Assembly (NCBI RefSeq): GCF_000186865.1 | Contig: NW_008705564.1 | Location: forward strand, 1,510,675 to 1,574,674 | From: Aureococcus anophagefferens | Taxonomy: Eukaryota > Sar > Pelagophyceae > Pelagomonadales > Pelagomonadaceae | DNA length: 64,000 nucleotides | Direction of reading: 5' to 3' | Shown: piece by piece, positions 1 to 8,753 of the stretch | Position numbering within the stretch: the stretch's first letter is position 1 | Layout of the letters: every line of letters begins with the position of its first letter | Made by a program: the position numbers and the translations under genes | Notes under the pieces: generated by a model | Told to the model about the DNA's origin: nothing | Database searches by the model: none | Seen by the model: the letters and a program-made list of their open reading frames with translations, nothing else

Positions 1-256
1 CCGAGCGGTTGCGCGAGTTTGCGCCGAGCACGACGTTCGCGTCCGCCGAGCGTTGCAGGTCGTCCGCGCCCGCTAGGAGTCATTCCCGATCGCTTCGTGG
101 AGATATTTGGCCGCGAAATCGATCAAGTCCGGGGGCACGGACCGCGGCCCCCGCGCGCCGGCCGCCGCAGAGCGGCGCCCGAAACCGCCGCCGAAACGGG
201 TTCTGGGGTCATGAACGGCGATGTGGCGGATTTGACGTGATCTGTCGGGCCACGGC

Positions 257-316
257 TCACCCGTAGTGATAGACGAGCTGCACGAGCCACTTCGCCGACG
301 GGAACTCGCGCAGATC
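257..316 (-). other. possible terminal exon of an unseen minus-strand gene
   Basis: Reading the minus strand from an AG at about 317 gives about 20 codons that look like a protein C-terminus (ending KWLVQLVYHYG and a TGA at 257-259), with aromatic and hydrophobic content unlike the Arg/Ala-rich shadow frames around it. No upstream exon could be joined with confidence, and no family is recognised. The rest of 1-799 shows no convincing gene. It may hold the promoter and 5' UTR of the lectin gene that starts at 800. Confidence 0.25.
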
Positions 317-799
317 TAGCCGCGGTCCGCGCCTCGAACGTGTCGTCGGGACCCGTCTTCGGCCGCGCGCCGCACCACGACCACGGCCTCGGCCGACGCA
401 GTTGAGCGCGCGCCGCATCTATGCGCAACATGGACGGACCGCCGCGACGGTTTACGGACCCGCGGCGACCTCCGGACGCGTCCAGCGCCGCCCGCTGCTC
501 GGCCGCTCCCGCAGGCGGTTTCCGAGGCCGTGTGCGCCGTCGCGCGCACGCCGTTTCCAGCGCTCAAAAGTGGCACGCGACCGCGCAGGGACTAGTAGAC
601 GCGGACGGAAGCGGCGCGGGGGTCACAGGCGGCCTCATACGGCCTGTGGCGCGGCGCGAAGGCCATATTGAGGCTAATCGTCCGAGAGGTTTGGGTGTGG
701 GGAGAGCTTTTGAACGAGTCAGTGATGCTCTGCAACGAGCTGCCCCGACTTGGCGCCGAGCGGAGAAGCTGCCCGGCCGCGGCGGTCGTGGCAGTCGCG

Positions 800-2466
800 A
801 TGGCCCCAGCCGGGCTGGCGTGGCTGGCGACGGCCTGCATGTTCGTCGCCGCCGCGGCGCAGGGCCGGGCCTGGGGCAAGGGCAGCTGGGCCGCGGCCCA
901 CGGCTTCGCGAACCGCAGCGCCTACCAGGCCCAGGCGCCGGTCTGCGATTTCTACGCCGGCGGCCACTGCTACACGCTCTGGGGCGAGGCGCTGAGCATC
1001 GACTCCATGGAGCTCAAGTGCCAGGCCGACGTCGGCGGCCACCTCGCCATCGTCGAGACGAGGGAGCAGTACGTCGCCGTGCGCGACTTCCTCGACGACC
1101 GCGTCGACGACGAGGGCGTCGCGGTCCGCGTCGGCGCCTACAAGCTCGGCGAGCGCGTCCGCCCGCGCCTTCTTCTTCGAGCGATGTCACACACACGCAC
1201 ATCTTTTTTAGGAACTCGGCCTGGAAGTGGCGCGACGGGTCGAAGACGTTCTTCAAGAAGGTGCAGGAGGACAGCAGCAGCAACCACGGCTGCGGCTTCC
1301 TCTGGCTCTTCCCCTGCGACTGGCACGAGGGCTGCGCCATCTGGTGGCAGGACGACCCGTCCCAGCCCCTCTTCGACTTCCAGTGCCACGACGCGGCGTC
1401 GGGCTACTCGAACCTCTACCTCTGCTCGCACGATAAAGTCCCCTCGCCCGCGCCGACACCGCGGCCCAGCGGCGTCCCGACGCCGGCGCCGCAGGCGGAG
1501 AAGACCGACGACGACGACGACGGGTTCCTGGGCGTCTCCGCGGCGGGCGTCGACTCGCGGACGGGCGCCGTCGCGGGCCTGGCCGTCGTCTTCGCGTCTT
1601 TGGCGCTCTACGGCGCCGCGCGCTGCCTCCGGGGCGGCAAGCGGCGCCGGCAGGAGCCCGTCGTCGCGCGCGTCGCGGGCCTGGCGCACGTCGCCGAGGC
1701 CGTGCCGACGAGCGACGCCACGGAGCTCGAGATGGCGCAGGTGACGTCGCTCCTCCCCGACGACGGCAGTTCGGGGAAAGACCCGCCGCTCTGCGAGGCG
1801 ACGGCCGTGACGACGGCCCTGCCCGTGGGCTACAGCCCCCTCGGGCTCGGCCCGCCCCTCCGCGCGCCGCGGCGGCCGCCGGACCTGCCGCGGCCGCCGG
1901 GCGTCGTCGCCGCGGCGTCGGCGGGCGGAGGCGCCGCGCCGCCGGAGCCCGAGGCCGCGCCGGACGCCGCGTCGCCCGCACCGCCGGAGCCCGAGAGCTC
2001 CGCGCCGGAAGCCGAGCCGACGCCGCCGCCGCCGCCCGAGGAGGCTCCCGCGACAGAGGAGGCAGCGGCTCCCGCGCCGGAGGACGATCCGGAGCGAGCG
2101 GCTCCGACGCCACCAGCGGAGCAACCTACGCCGACAGAGGAGCAAGCGGCTCCCGCGCCACCAGAGCAACAATCGGTCCCCGCGCCACCACCGCCGGAGC
2201 AAGCGGCTCCGACGCCACCGGAGGACGAGGCGGCTTCGACGCCGCTCGAGGCGGCTCCCGCGCCGCCGGAGGACGAGGCGGAGACCGCGCCGCCGGAGGA
2301 CGAGGCGGAGACCGCGCCGCCGGAGGACGAGGACGCTCCCGCGCCGCCGCCAGAGGCCGCCGCGCCGCCGCCGGCAGCGCCGGAGGCGGCCGACCCCCCG
2401 CTCGAACCCGACGACGACGAGAGGAGTCGGCCACCCGACGACGCCGCGACGGGGCTCCTCTCCTAA
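800..2466 (+). CDS. C-type-lectin-like type I membrane protein with Pro/Glu-rich tail
   Basis: Exons 800-1152 and 1212-2466 (535 aa) join across a 59-bp intron whose best in-frame donor is GC, with the acceptor after a T-rich tract. The protein starts with a signal peptide (about residues 1-22). A C-type-lectin-like domain follows (about 45-205) with paired Cys residues, a GGHLAIVET motif, and the WKW and CAIWW stretches typical of the fold. A Pro/Ala linker leads to one membrane helix (about 237-258, GAVAGLAVVFASLALYGAA) and a basic stop-transfer. The cytoplasmic tail of about 270 residues is rich in Pro, Glu and Ala, with a repeated APPEDEAET unit. The start was chosen as the ATG directly before the signal peptide; upstream in-frame codons look non-coding. 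A cell-surface glycan-binding or adhesion role is inferred from the fold; the ligand is unknown. Confidence 0.8.
2268..2340 (+). repeat. 27-bp tandem repeat in lectin tail
   Basis: About 2.7 copies of a 27-bp unit encode the APPEDEAET repeat of the cytoplasmic tail. The copies are nearly identical, which suggests recent slippage expansion. Confidence 0.8.
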
Positions 2467-2481
2467 CGATGTTTGTTGCAT

Positions 2482-3660
2482 CTAGCCGATGTCCGTTACG
2501 ACGTTCGCGTAGACGGGCCGCGACTGGACGCCGTTGTCGTGGAGAAAAAGTCCGAAGGCCGCGAGCGGGCGATCCAGATCCGTGTCGCGCACGGCGCCGT
2601 ATTTCGCGGGGAGGAAGCCGCCGCGCAGGTAGGTGCCGACCTTGCCCGCGGCGCGCTTCACGAAGCCGAGCTTCGGGGCCTTGGTCGCGGGGCCGAAGTG
2701 GATCGTCACAGTGGCCTCGTCGCAGCGCGACCGCCGCGCGGAGAGCACGCGGGCCACGAGCTTGCGCAGGAAGCGGACCGTCGCCGTCTTCTCGTCGATC
2801 TTGAACGTGAGCCAGTCGTCGAGCTCCGGGCCCATGGTCTGCACGACGACGCGGCCCTCCAACGCCGTCGGCGCGTCGCGCAAACCGCGCGTCGACACGG
2901 ACGCGACCGCGCCGCCGCCGCCGAGGACCTCGACGGCGTCGCCGGAGGCGGCGTCGACGCCGCCCGTCGGGAAGCGGACGAAGGGCCGCGCGTCGCGCGG
3001 CACGCCCGAGAACGCCACCCCGAGATCCCTCGCGCCGAGGAAGAAGCGGAGCTCGCCGCCGAAGCCCAGGCTGAGGCCCACGCGCTCCCCGGCGCCGTAG
3101 CGATACCCGTAGGCGACGGCGCCGTCGACGCCGTCGTCGCAGCGCCGCTTCGCCACGGCCCGCCCGGCGCCGTCGACGAACCACTCGCGGATCTCGCCCC
3201 GCACCGTCGCGGCGACGCCGACGTGGAGCTCGAGGCTCCGCATGGCGGCGATTCGCACGCGAAACAGGAAGTAGGGGCTGAGGGCCTGGGGCACGTAGAC
3301 GACGCGGCCGAGCGACATCCACCGCGGGTCCGCCACGAGCGAGTTCCCGCGGATCGCGACGCCGCGCGCGGGAAACGCCGGCGGCGCGGCGCAGGTAAGG
3401 TACGCGGACTCGAAGGCGCGGGCGCCGTCGCGCGCGCCGAAGCGCCGAAGGTGACGGCGGAGGTCCTTGCAGGACGAGGCGGCGCCGTGCACGGCGCCGA
3501 CGTCCAACAGGATCCAGATGCTGTCGAGCAGCTCCTGCGGCAGCACGAGGAGGGGTGTCGGCTTTCGCACGCGCGGCGGCGCCGACGTCGAAGCCCGGGA
3601 CCGCGGTGGTCGCGCAAGTGCCCGGCGCGGCGGCGCCGAGCGGCCCCGGCGGGTGAGCAT
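2482..3660 (-). CDS. F-box-like/SPRY-domain protein
   Basis: Single-exon ORF of 392 codons from an ATG at 3660-3658 to TAG at 2484-2482. After a basic N-terminus, a short helix-rich segment (LPQELLDSIWILLDVGAVHG) resembles an F-box-like start. A SPRY/B30.2-like region follows with the telltale KEWFVDGAG-type, YGAGERVGLSL and LGVAFSGVPRDARPFV strings. It is a clear paralog of the next gene (2.2 kb away on the same strand), with long near-identical blocks such as MGPELDDWL and GVPRDARPFVRFPTGG and the same C-terminal DNGVQSRPxYA ending. SPRY domains bind protein partners, so a substrate adaptor role is possible but unproven. Confidence 0.75.
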   Translation of the reverse strand: MLTRRGRSAPPRRALARPPRSRASTSAPPRVRKPTPLLVLPQELLDSIWILLDVGAVHGAASSCKDLRRHLRRFGARDGARAFESAYLTCAAPPAFPARGVAIRGNSLVADPRWMSLGRVVYVPQALSPYFLFRVRIAAMRSLELHVGVAATVRGEIREWFVDGAGRAVAKRRCDDGVDGAVAYGYRYGAGERVGLSLGFGGELRFFLGARDLGVAFSGVPRDARPFVRFPTGGVDAASGDAVEVLGGGGAVASVSTRGLRDAPTALEGRVVVQTMGPELDDWLTFKIDEKTATVRFLRKLVARVLSARRSRCDEATVTIHFGPATKAPKLGFVKRAAGKVGTYLRGGFLPAKYGAVRDTDLDRPLAAFGLFLHDNGVQSRPVYANVVTDIG

Positions 3661-3732
3661 CCCGTCAGAGAAGGATTCTCAAAGGCACAACCATGCCTTG
3701 CACTGTGTCGAGTGCATGAGCCGGTCGTGCCG

Positions 3733-4171
3733 AAGGGGCCCCTAGGCAACGTTGCGTCTTGCAGACGCGGCCTTACGCGGGAGACGCGAGTTCCGGGACG
3801 CGGCAGGACGCGGCCAAGACGCCCCGGGACGCGGCCGAGACGCGCCGGAGACGCGGGACGCGGCCGGGACGCGAAAAAAAAGACGCCAGAGACCACCCCA
3901 GGACCGAACCCACGACACAGTGCACGACCACGAAAGACGACCCCGGGACCGAAGCCAGACCCGCGGGACGCGAGAGACGCGCGAGAGACGCAGCCCAGAC
4001 GCGGGACGCCGGCCCAGACGCCGGCCAGACGCCGCCAGACGCGGCCGAGACGCCCCAGACGCGGCCAAGACGCGACTTCCGAGACGCGCCGGAGACGCCG
4101 GAGGACCTGGCGGAGACTGCCCGGGGACTTAGCGAAAGACGCCCAGACCGCGCGTTGCCTAGGGGCCCCTT
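3733..4171. mobile_element. putative TIR element filled with GACGC-type low-complexity repeats
   Basis: A perfect 19-bp inverted repeat, AAGGGGCCCCTAGGCAACG at 3733-3751 and its complement at 4153-4171, bounds 439 bp. The interior is a degenerate purine/GC array of GACGCGG, GAGACGC and GGGACGC units, with no coding potential that makes sense. The element sits exactly between two tandem paralogous SPRY genes. A 4-bp GCCG occurs next to both ends, which may be a short target duplication. It looks like a non-autonomous DNA transposon (MITE-like). Secondary structure or a duplication breakpoint are alternatives. Confidence 0.55.
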
Positions 4172-4245
4172 GCCGAGCAATTGCAATTCAACGACGCCGC
4201 ATGCCCCTCAACACTGCCTCCGGCACATACAAGCAAGTTACTTTC

Positions 4246-5679
4246 TCAGCTGATGTCGACGTCGACGCTCGCGTAGATGGGCCGCGACTGGACGCCGTTG
4301 TCGAGGAAGGCGACGCGGAAGTCCGCGAGCGGGCGATCGAGGTCCGCGTCGCGCGCCGCTCCGTACGCGTGGCGGCCCGCGCGCGTCGCCGTCGCCGGCG
4401 GGGCCGCGCGGGGCTGGAGCAGGGGCCCGAAGTGCATGATGATGCACTCCTCGTCGACGGCGGAGCCCTGGCGCTCCGCGAGCGCCGCGGCGACGCGCGA
4501 GCGGAGGAAGCGGACCGTCGCGGTGCGCGGGGACAGCCCGTTGCCGGGCGCGAACGCCTTGAACGAGAGCCAGTCGTCGAGCTCGGGCCCCATGAGCTGG
4601 ACGACGAGGTGGCCGTCGATGGCGCTCGGCGCGTCGCGGGCGCCGTCCGGCGACGTGCGGACGAAATCGCCCTCGCGGCCGTCCAAGATCTCGACCGCGT
4701 CGCCGCTCTCGCCCGAGTTGCCACCCGTGGGGAAGCGCACGAAGGGCCGCGCGTCCCGCGGCACGCCCGAGAACGCCACCCCGAGATCCTTGGACCCGAG
4801 GAAGAAGCGCAGGGCGCCGCCGCCGAGGCAGAGGCCCACGCGCTCGCCGGCGCCGAAGCGGTGCCCGTAGGCGAACGCGACGTCCGAGCGCACCGAGTGG
4901 TCGCCCCGGATCTTGACGACCGCGCGGCCGGCGCCGTCGACGAACCACTCCTTCGTCCGGCCGCCCGCGTCCGCGGCGACGCCGATCTCGAGCGTCAGGG
5001 ACCGCATCGCGCGGACCCTGACCCGGAACATGAAGTAGGGGCTCAGCGCGACGGGCACGTCGACGACGCGGCCGAGCGACATCCACCGCGGGTTCGCCGC
5101 GAGGACGCCGCCGGCGATCGCGACGCCCCGCGTCGGCGACGGCGCCGGCTCCGCCGCGTGGCAGGGCAGGTAGCGGCCGTCGCCGAAGCGCCGCGCGTGC
5201 CGGAGCAGGCCGTCGCAGACCGCCGCCGCCGCGTGCACGCCCGCGACGTCCAGGAGGACCCAGACGCGGTCGAGCAGATCCGTCGGCAGGGCCGCGAGGG
5301 CATCTCCGAGCGCGTCCGGCTCCGCGGCGTCGCCCACGGTGGCCGCGTCGTCGGGCTCGTCGCAGAGCGTGCCGATCGCGTAGTCGCGCAGCATCTTCGT
5401 CTGGTGCTTGTCGTGCGTCTCCGCGAACTCGTCGGTGCAGTCCGACCCGAGCACGCGTTCGATGGCCAACGCCGTCGACGTGGACCCGCCGAAACTCCAC
5501 CCCGGGTGGTTCTGCACGAAGTTCGTGATGTCGTAGACGACGCCGTCGACGACGATCCAGCCGTCGTCCCGCGTCGCGTGCTTCGCGACCTCGCTCAGGG
5601 GGATCTCCGCTTGTGTTGTGGGCGGCCGGCTGGGCCGCTGCGCCGCCGTGACCGAGCTCACGGGCCGCAGACGGATCAT
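4246..5679 (-). CDS. cytochrome b5-SPRY fusion protein
   Basis: 477 aa from ATG 5679-5677 to TGA 4248-4246. Residues about 25-105 form a cytochrome b5 domain. The first haem ligand is H58 in NHPGW (canonical HPGG with the second Gly replaced) and the second is probably H89 in AETHD; the VVYDITNFVQNHPG block is typical. The remainder is the F-box-like plus SPRY architecture of the upstream paralog (2482-3660). The cytochrome b5 domain is absent from that paralog, so it was either gained here or lost there. No membrane anchor is visible, so a soluble haem protein is expected. Electron transfer to a SPRY-recruited partner is conjecture. Confidence 0.8.
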   Translation of the reverse strand: MIRLRPVSSVTAAQRPSRPPTTQAEIPLSEVAKHATRDDGWIVVDGVVYDITNFVQNHPGWSFGGSTSTALAIERVLGSDCTDEFAETHDKHQTKMLRDYAIGTLCDEPDDAATVGDAAEPDALGDALAALPTDLLDRVWVLLDVAGVHAAAAVCDGLLRHARRFGDGRYLPCHAAEPAPSPTRGVAIAGGVLAANPRWMSLGRVVDVPVALSPYFMFRVRVRAMRSLTLEIGVAADAGGRTKEWFVDGAGRAVVKIRGDHSVRSDVAFAYGHRFGAGERVGLCLGGGALRFFLGSKDLGVAFSGVPRDARPFVRFPTGGNSGESGDAVEILDGREGDFVRTSPDGARDAPSAIDGHLVVQLMGPELDDWLSFKAFAPGNGLSPRTATVRFLRSRVAAALAERQGSAVDEECIIMHFGPLLQPRAAPPATATRAGRHAYGAARDADLDRPLADFRVAFLDNGVQSRPIYASVDVDIS

Positions 5680-5846
5680 GGCTCGACGAACTCGGCGTCT
5701 GCGTCGCGACGCTCCTCAATGACGAGGCGCCCGTCGGCTCGCACGTGAGCCCACGAACGAGCTTGCGCCGCTCGCCGAAGGCATCTTGGGCCAGGTTGAC
5801 AAGCGCACCGCCGCCTGCTCGTCGTCGTTCGCGGCCGGCACACCCA

Positions 5847-6785
5847 ATGCGCCTCCCGTCGCTCCTCCTCGTCTCCACGACGGCCAACGCGCTCTTCGTC
5901 GCCGCGCCGCGGCGGTCCACGCATCTCCGCTCGTCCGCCGACGACGGCGGCCAGAGCCTCGAGGGCCTCGAGAGCGAGTACTGGAATTCGCTGTCGTCGA
6001 CGGAGAAGACCATCCTCACCAAGAGCCGCGCCGGCGGCGAGTACCTCAAGCTCGGCCAGCTCGAGGACGCGCTCGCGTGCTACGACGTCGCGCAGGACCT
6101 GAGCGGCAACGACCGCTACGAGTGGCACCGGGGCCTGGCGCTCTTCTACCTCGGCCGCGAGGGCGACGCCGCGGCGGACCTGCTCGCGAACGCGGCGCGC
6201 TTCGAGGCGCGCTTCGACGAGCCGGCGACGGAGGAGCGCATCTTCGCGGCCGCGGCCGCGATGCGGTCCGCGCCGGCGGCGCCGCCGCGCGTCGCCGAGT
6301 CGCCGCTCCGCGAGTCGCGGCCGGTGCTCCGCGCGGCGCGGGACCTCTTCTTCGCCGGCGGGGGCGACGCGCCGACCATGGCCTGGAAGCTCGACGAGCT
6401 CAAGGCCGCCTGCCGGTCCCGGGGCCTCAAGGTCTCCGGCCGGAAGGCCGAGCTCGTGGCGAGGCTCGCCGACGCGCCCGCGGCCGACGCCGGCGACGCC
6501 GTCGCCAGGGCCTTCGACTCGCTGCGCACGCTCTGCGCCGCGGCGACGGCCGGCGATCCGCTCCGGCGCCGGCTCTTCGGCCACTTTTACGCGGGCCTCT
6601 ACCACGAGGCGGACGGCGACGAGACGCGCGCCGCGGCGCACATCGCCCTCGCGCACCGGCGCGCGGGCGAGGAGGCGGCCGACGACCTCACGGTGAAGCT
6701 GCCGCAGATCCACGCGGACGCGCGGGGCTGGGTCCTCGGCGACGTGCCCCCCGCGGACCTCGCGCGCGCGGAGACGTTCCAGTAA
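5847..6785 (+). CDS. plastid-targeted TPR/SAP-domain protein
   Basis: 312 aa. The N-terminus is a signal peptide ending ANA|LFVAAP followed by a Ser/Arg-rich stretch, the bipartite leader of secondary plastids. Residues about 50-120 contain TPR-like helices (GEYLKLGQLEDALACYDVAQ). Residues 178-212 are a SAP domain (WKLDELKAACRSRGLKVSGR, then KAELVARL), which binds nucleic acid. A role on plastid DNA or RNA is plausible. The ATG at 5847 was chosen because it begins the signal peptide; earlier in-frame codons encode nothing leader-like. The 3' end lies in a local duplication (6769-6852). Confidence 0.75.
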   Translation: MRLPSLLLVSTTANALFVAAPRRSTHLRSSADDGGQSLEGLESEYWNSLSSTEKTILTKSRAGGEYLKLGQLEDALACYDVAQDLSGNDRYEWHRGLALFYLGREGDAAADLLANAARFEARFDEPATEERIFAAAAAMRSAPAAPPRVAESPLRESRPVLRAARDLFFAGGGDAPTMAWKLDELKAACRSRGLKVSGRKAELVARLADAPAADAGDAVARAFDSLRTLCAAATAGDPLRRRLFGHFYAGLYHEADGDETRAAAHIALAHRRAGEEAADDLTVKLPQIHADARGWVLGDVPPADLARAETFQ

Positions 6786-6852
6786 CTCGCCGGCGCGGAA
6801 CATCTCGGAGACGTTCCAGTAGGACTTAAAACTCGCCGGCGCCGAACATCTT
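6769..6852. repeat. local direct duplication at a 3' end
   Basis: GGAGACGTTCCAGTA occurs at about 6769 and again at about 6808. Each copy is followed by ACTCGCCGGCGC and a GAACATCT block; the second copy carries a 9-bp insert. The unit repeats the last codons (AETFQ stop) of the SAP gene. On the minus strand it repeats an MFxAGE string that could be the end of a convergent gene. Confidence 0.6.
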
Positions 6853-6997
6853 CGCGCCGCCGGCGTGGTAGGTCGGGTACCGCAGGGTCGGCATGCCCAG
6901 CGCCCGCTTCAGGGCCGCGTTGCGGCCCCGGGCCGCGCGGTGGGCCCGCGGTCCGGTCGGCGCGGTCCGGTTCGCGCAGAAGGCCGCCGCGTCGTCG

Positions 6998-7013
6998 CCC
7001 TTGTGCTGCCCAG
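6998..7013 (+). mobile_element. isolated 3' terminus of a family-A introner element
   Basis: CCCTTGTGCTGCCCAG is identical to the 3' end of the family-A intron at 8951-9150 in gene orientation, including the terminal AG acceptor. It is directly followed by a GC-starting exon in phase 1. The rest of the ~190-bp element is not recognisable upstream, so this is a decayed copy, a recombinant, or a misjoin. Confidence 0.5.
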
Positions 7014-8709
7014 GCACCGAGAAGGCGTTCTACGACAAGGAGCGGCCGACGTACGCGCGCTTCGCGACCGCGGGCGGGACCGCGCTGCGCCTCGAGCTCG
7101 TCGACGTCTTCTCCGACGACGTCGTCTACCGCCACGCCTTCGGCGACGGCGACGCGGTGGCCTGGGACGGCGAGGACTCCAAGTCCAAGGGCCTCGCCGT
7201 CGACGCGACGGTCGACGCGACGATCGCGACGGAGGACTGGGCGGCCTTCGAGTCCGTCCAGGCCTTTTTGAGCAACAAGAACGTCGACGACGACGCCGGC
7301 GGCCAGATCCTCGACGACCTCGCGTACTACCTGCCCGCGTCGACGCGCGTGCGCTACGACCGGCGCCTCGCGCGCGGCGCGATCGGTGACCCCAACGTCG
7401 TCGGCGGCGTCGTGGCCTTCTGCGCCTACCAGCCCGACTCGTCGAAGATCCGCATCGCGCTCTGCGCGGAGATCGGCCTCACGGACGGCGCGCTCGCGAG
7501 CGTCGCGGTCGTTCCCACGCCGAACGCGTCGACGGGCGTGAGCCTCGACGAGGTCCACCTCGACGCCTTCAAGCCCCTGGGCCCGAACACGTACGTCGTC
7601 TCGGGCAACAACAAGGACAAGGGCTCGGGCTTCACCTACAAGTGGGAGGGCGACGCGTTGACGCCGACGCAGGACGACTACGACGTCGACTCGCACGACG
7701 TCCAGGTCGACTGCGAGCACAGCGACCAGCTCTGGGTGCCGTCGTCGAACGCGACCTTCAGCATCAGCCAGGTGCGGCGCGACACGGGCGAGACGATCCG
7801 CGCGCTCCGCTTCGACGACGTCGACGGCGTCTCCGTCGAGGACTTCTGCGAGGACGTGAACCACGCCCAGGTCGTCGGCCAGAACGAGTTCGCCATCCTC
7901 TCGTGCCGCCTCAGCGACTCCATCGTCAAGCTCCGGCTCGACGACGGCAGCGTCGAGTGGGTTTTAGGGGGCAACGAGGGCCAGTTCGCGCTCGTCGACG
8001 CCGACGGCGAGGCGTTCCCCCCGGGCGCCAAGCTCTGGTACGGCCAGCACAACGTCGAGTACGTCGGCGACGGCCTCATCTACATGTTCGACAACCAGTT
8101 CAACAAGACGACGAACTCGCGCGCGATCGCGGTCCGGGTCGACGAGGCCGCGAAGGTCGCGACGGTCGAGTGGGAGTACACCTTCGGCGAGGGCGCCGCC
8201 TACCCGACGGGCTACTCCAAGGTCTTCGGCGACCACGACCGCCTCCCGACGTCCAACCACCTCGCGGTCTGGTGGCCCGGCAACAACACGGCCTTCCGAG
8301 ACGGCGCGAACGCCGAGATCCTCGAGCTCACCGACGACAAGGCGCACGTCCTCGAGATCGACATCTACGGCGAGACCGACGTCCTCTCGACCATGTACAA
8401 GAACTGGAAGATCTACGCCGTCGAGCGCGTCTACGCGCGGCCCCTCGTGTGGGACGCGCGCTGCGACGGCGACGAACTCTCCGCGAAGACCGTCAACACC
8501 TACAAGGAGAGCCACCTCCGCAACGGCACCCTCGAGTTCCTCGACGCCACGGGCGCCGTCGTCGCCAGCGAGGCCTTCCAATGGGACGCCTTCTGGAGCC
8601 CGACGACGTCGCCGCGCCGCCCGCGGCCGCCGTCGACGCCGGGGCCGCGAGCCTCCGCGTCCTCAACCAGCACGGCCAGACCTCGCGGGCCCTCCCGATC
8701 TCCTGCTAG
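7014..8709 (+). CDS. arylsulfotransferase-like protein, 5' end unresolved, frameshift near 3' end
   Basis: From 7014 (after an IE-type AG acceptor) one frame runs for over 520 codons. It contains WVLGGNEGQF, YGQHNVEYVGDG, MFDNQFN and EWEYTFGEGA, the repeated blade and histidine motifs of the arylsulfate sulfotransferase (ASST)-like beta-propeller family. A paralog lies at 47529-49871. ASSTs move sulfate between phenolic esters and phenols; the eukaryotic members are little studied. No start codon or leader is convincing: an ATG at 6893 would prepend an Arg/Ala-rich stretch. Near 8600 the sensible C-terminus (AASLRVLNQHGQTSRALPIS, then C and stop at 8709) is in another frame. One missing base after TGGAGCCC would join them, so this is a real frameshift or a sequencing error. 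Confidence 0.6.
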
Positions 8710-8753
8710 GCTGTCCTCTTTATGTTTAACCTCTTGAATGTCGATCCGCCCCC

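Noticed and set aside
421..799. Upstream extension of the lectin reading frame to an ATG at 421
   Set aside because: That frame is different from the signal-peptide exon and encodes only Pro/Arg/Ser text. The ATG at 800 gives a proper signal peptide and the splice at 1153 explains the frame change.
3733..4171. rRNA or tRNA gene in the GACGC-rich spacer
   Set aside because: No cloverleaf, no conserved rRNA strings. The interior is simple-sequence DNA bounded by inverted repeats.
4238..6049. Long antisense frames of 300-600 codons opposite real genes
   Set aside because: They are Arg/Ala/Gly-rich shadows created by the strong GC bias at codon third positions, with no domains, whereas the opposite frame shows clear cytochrome b5, SPRY and SAP motifs. 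The same reasoning removed most long frames in the window.
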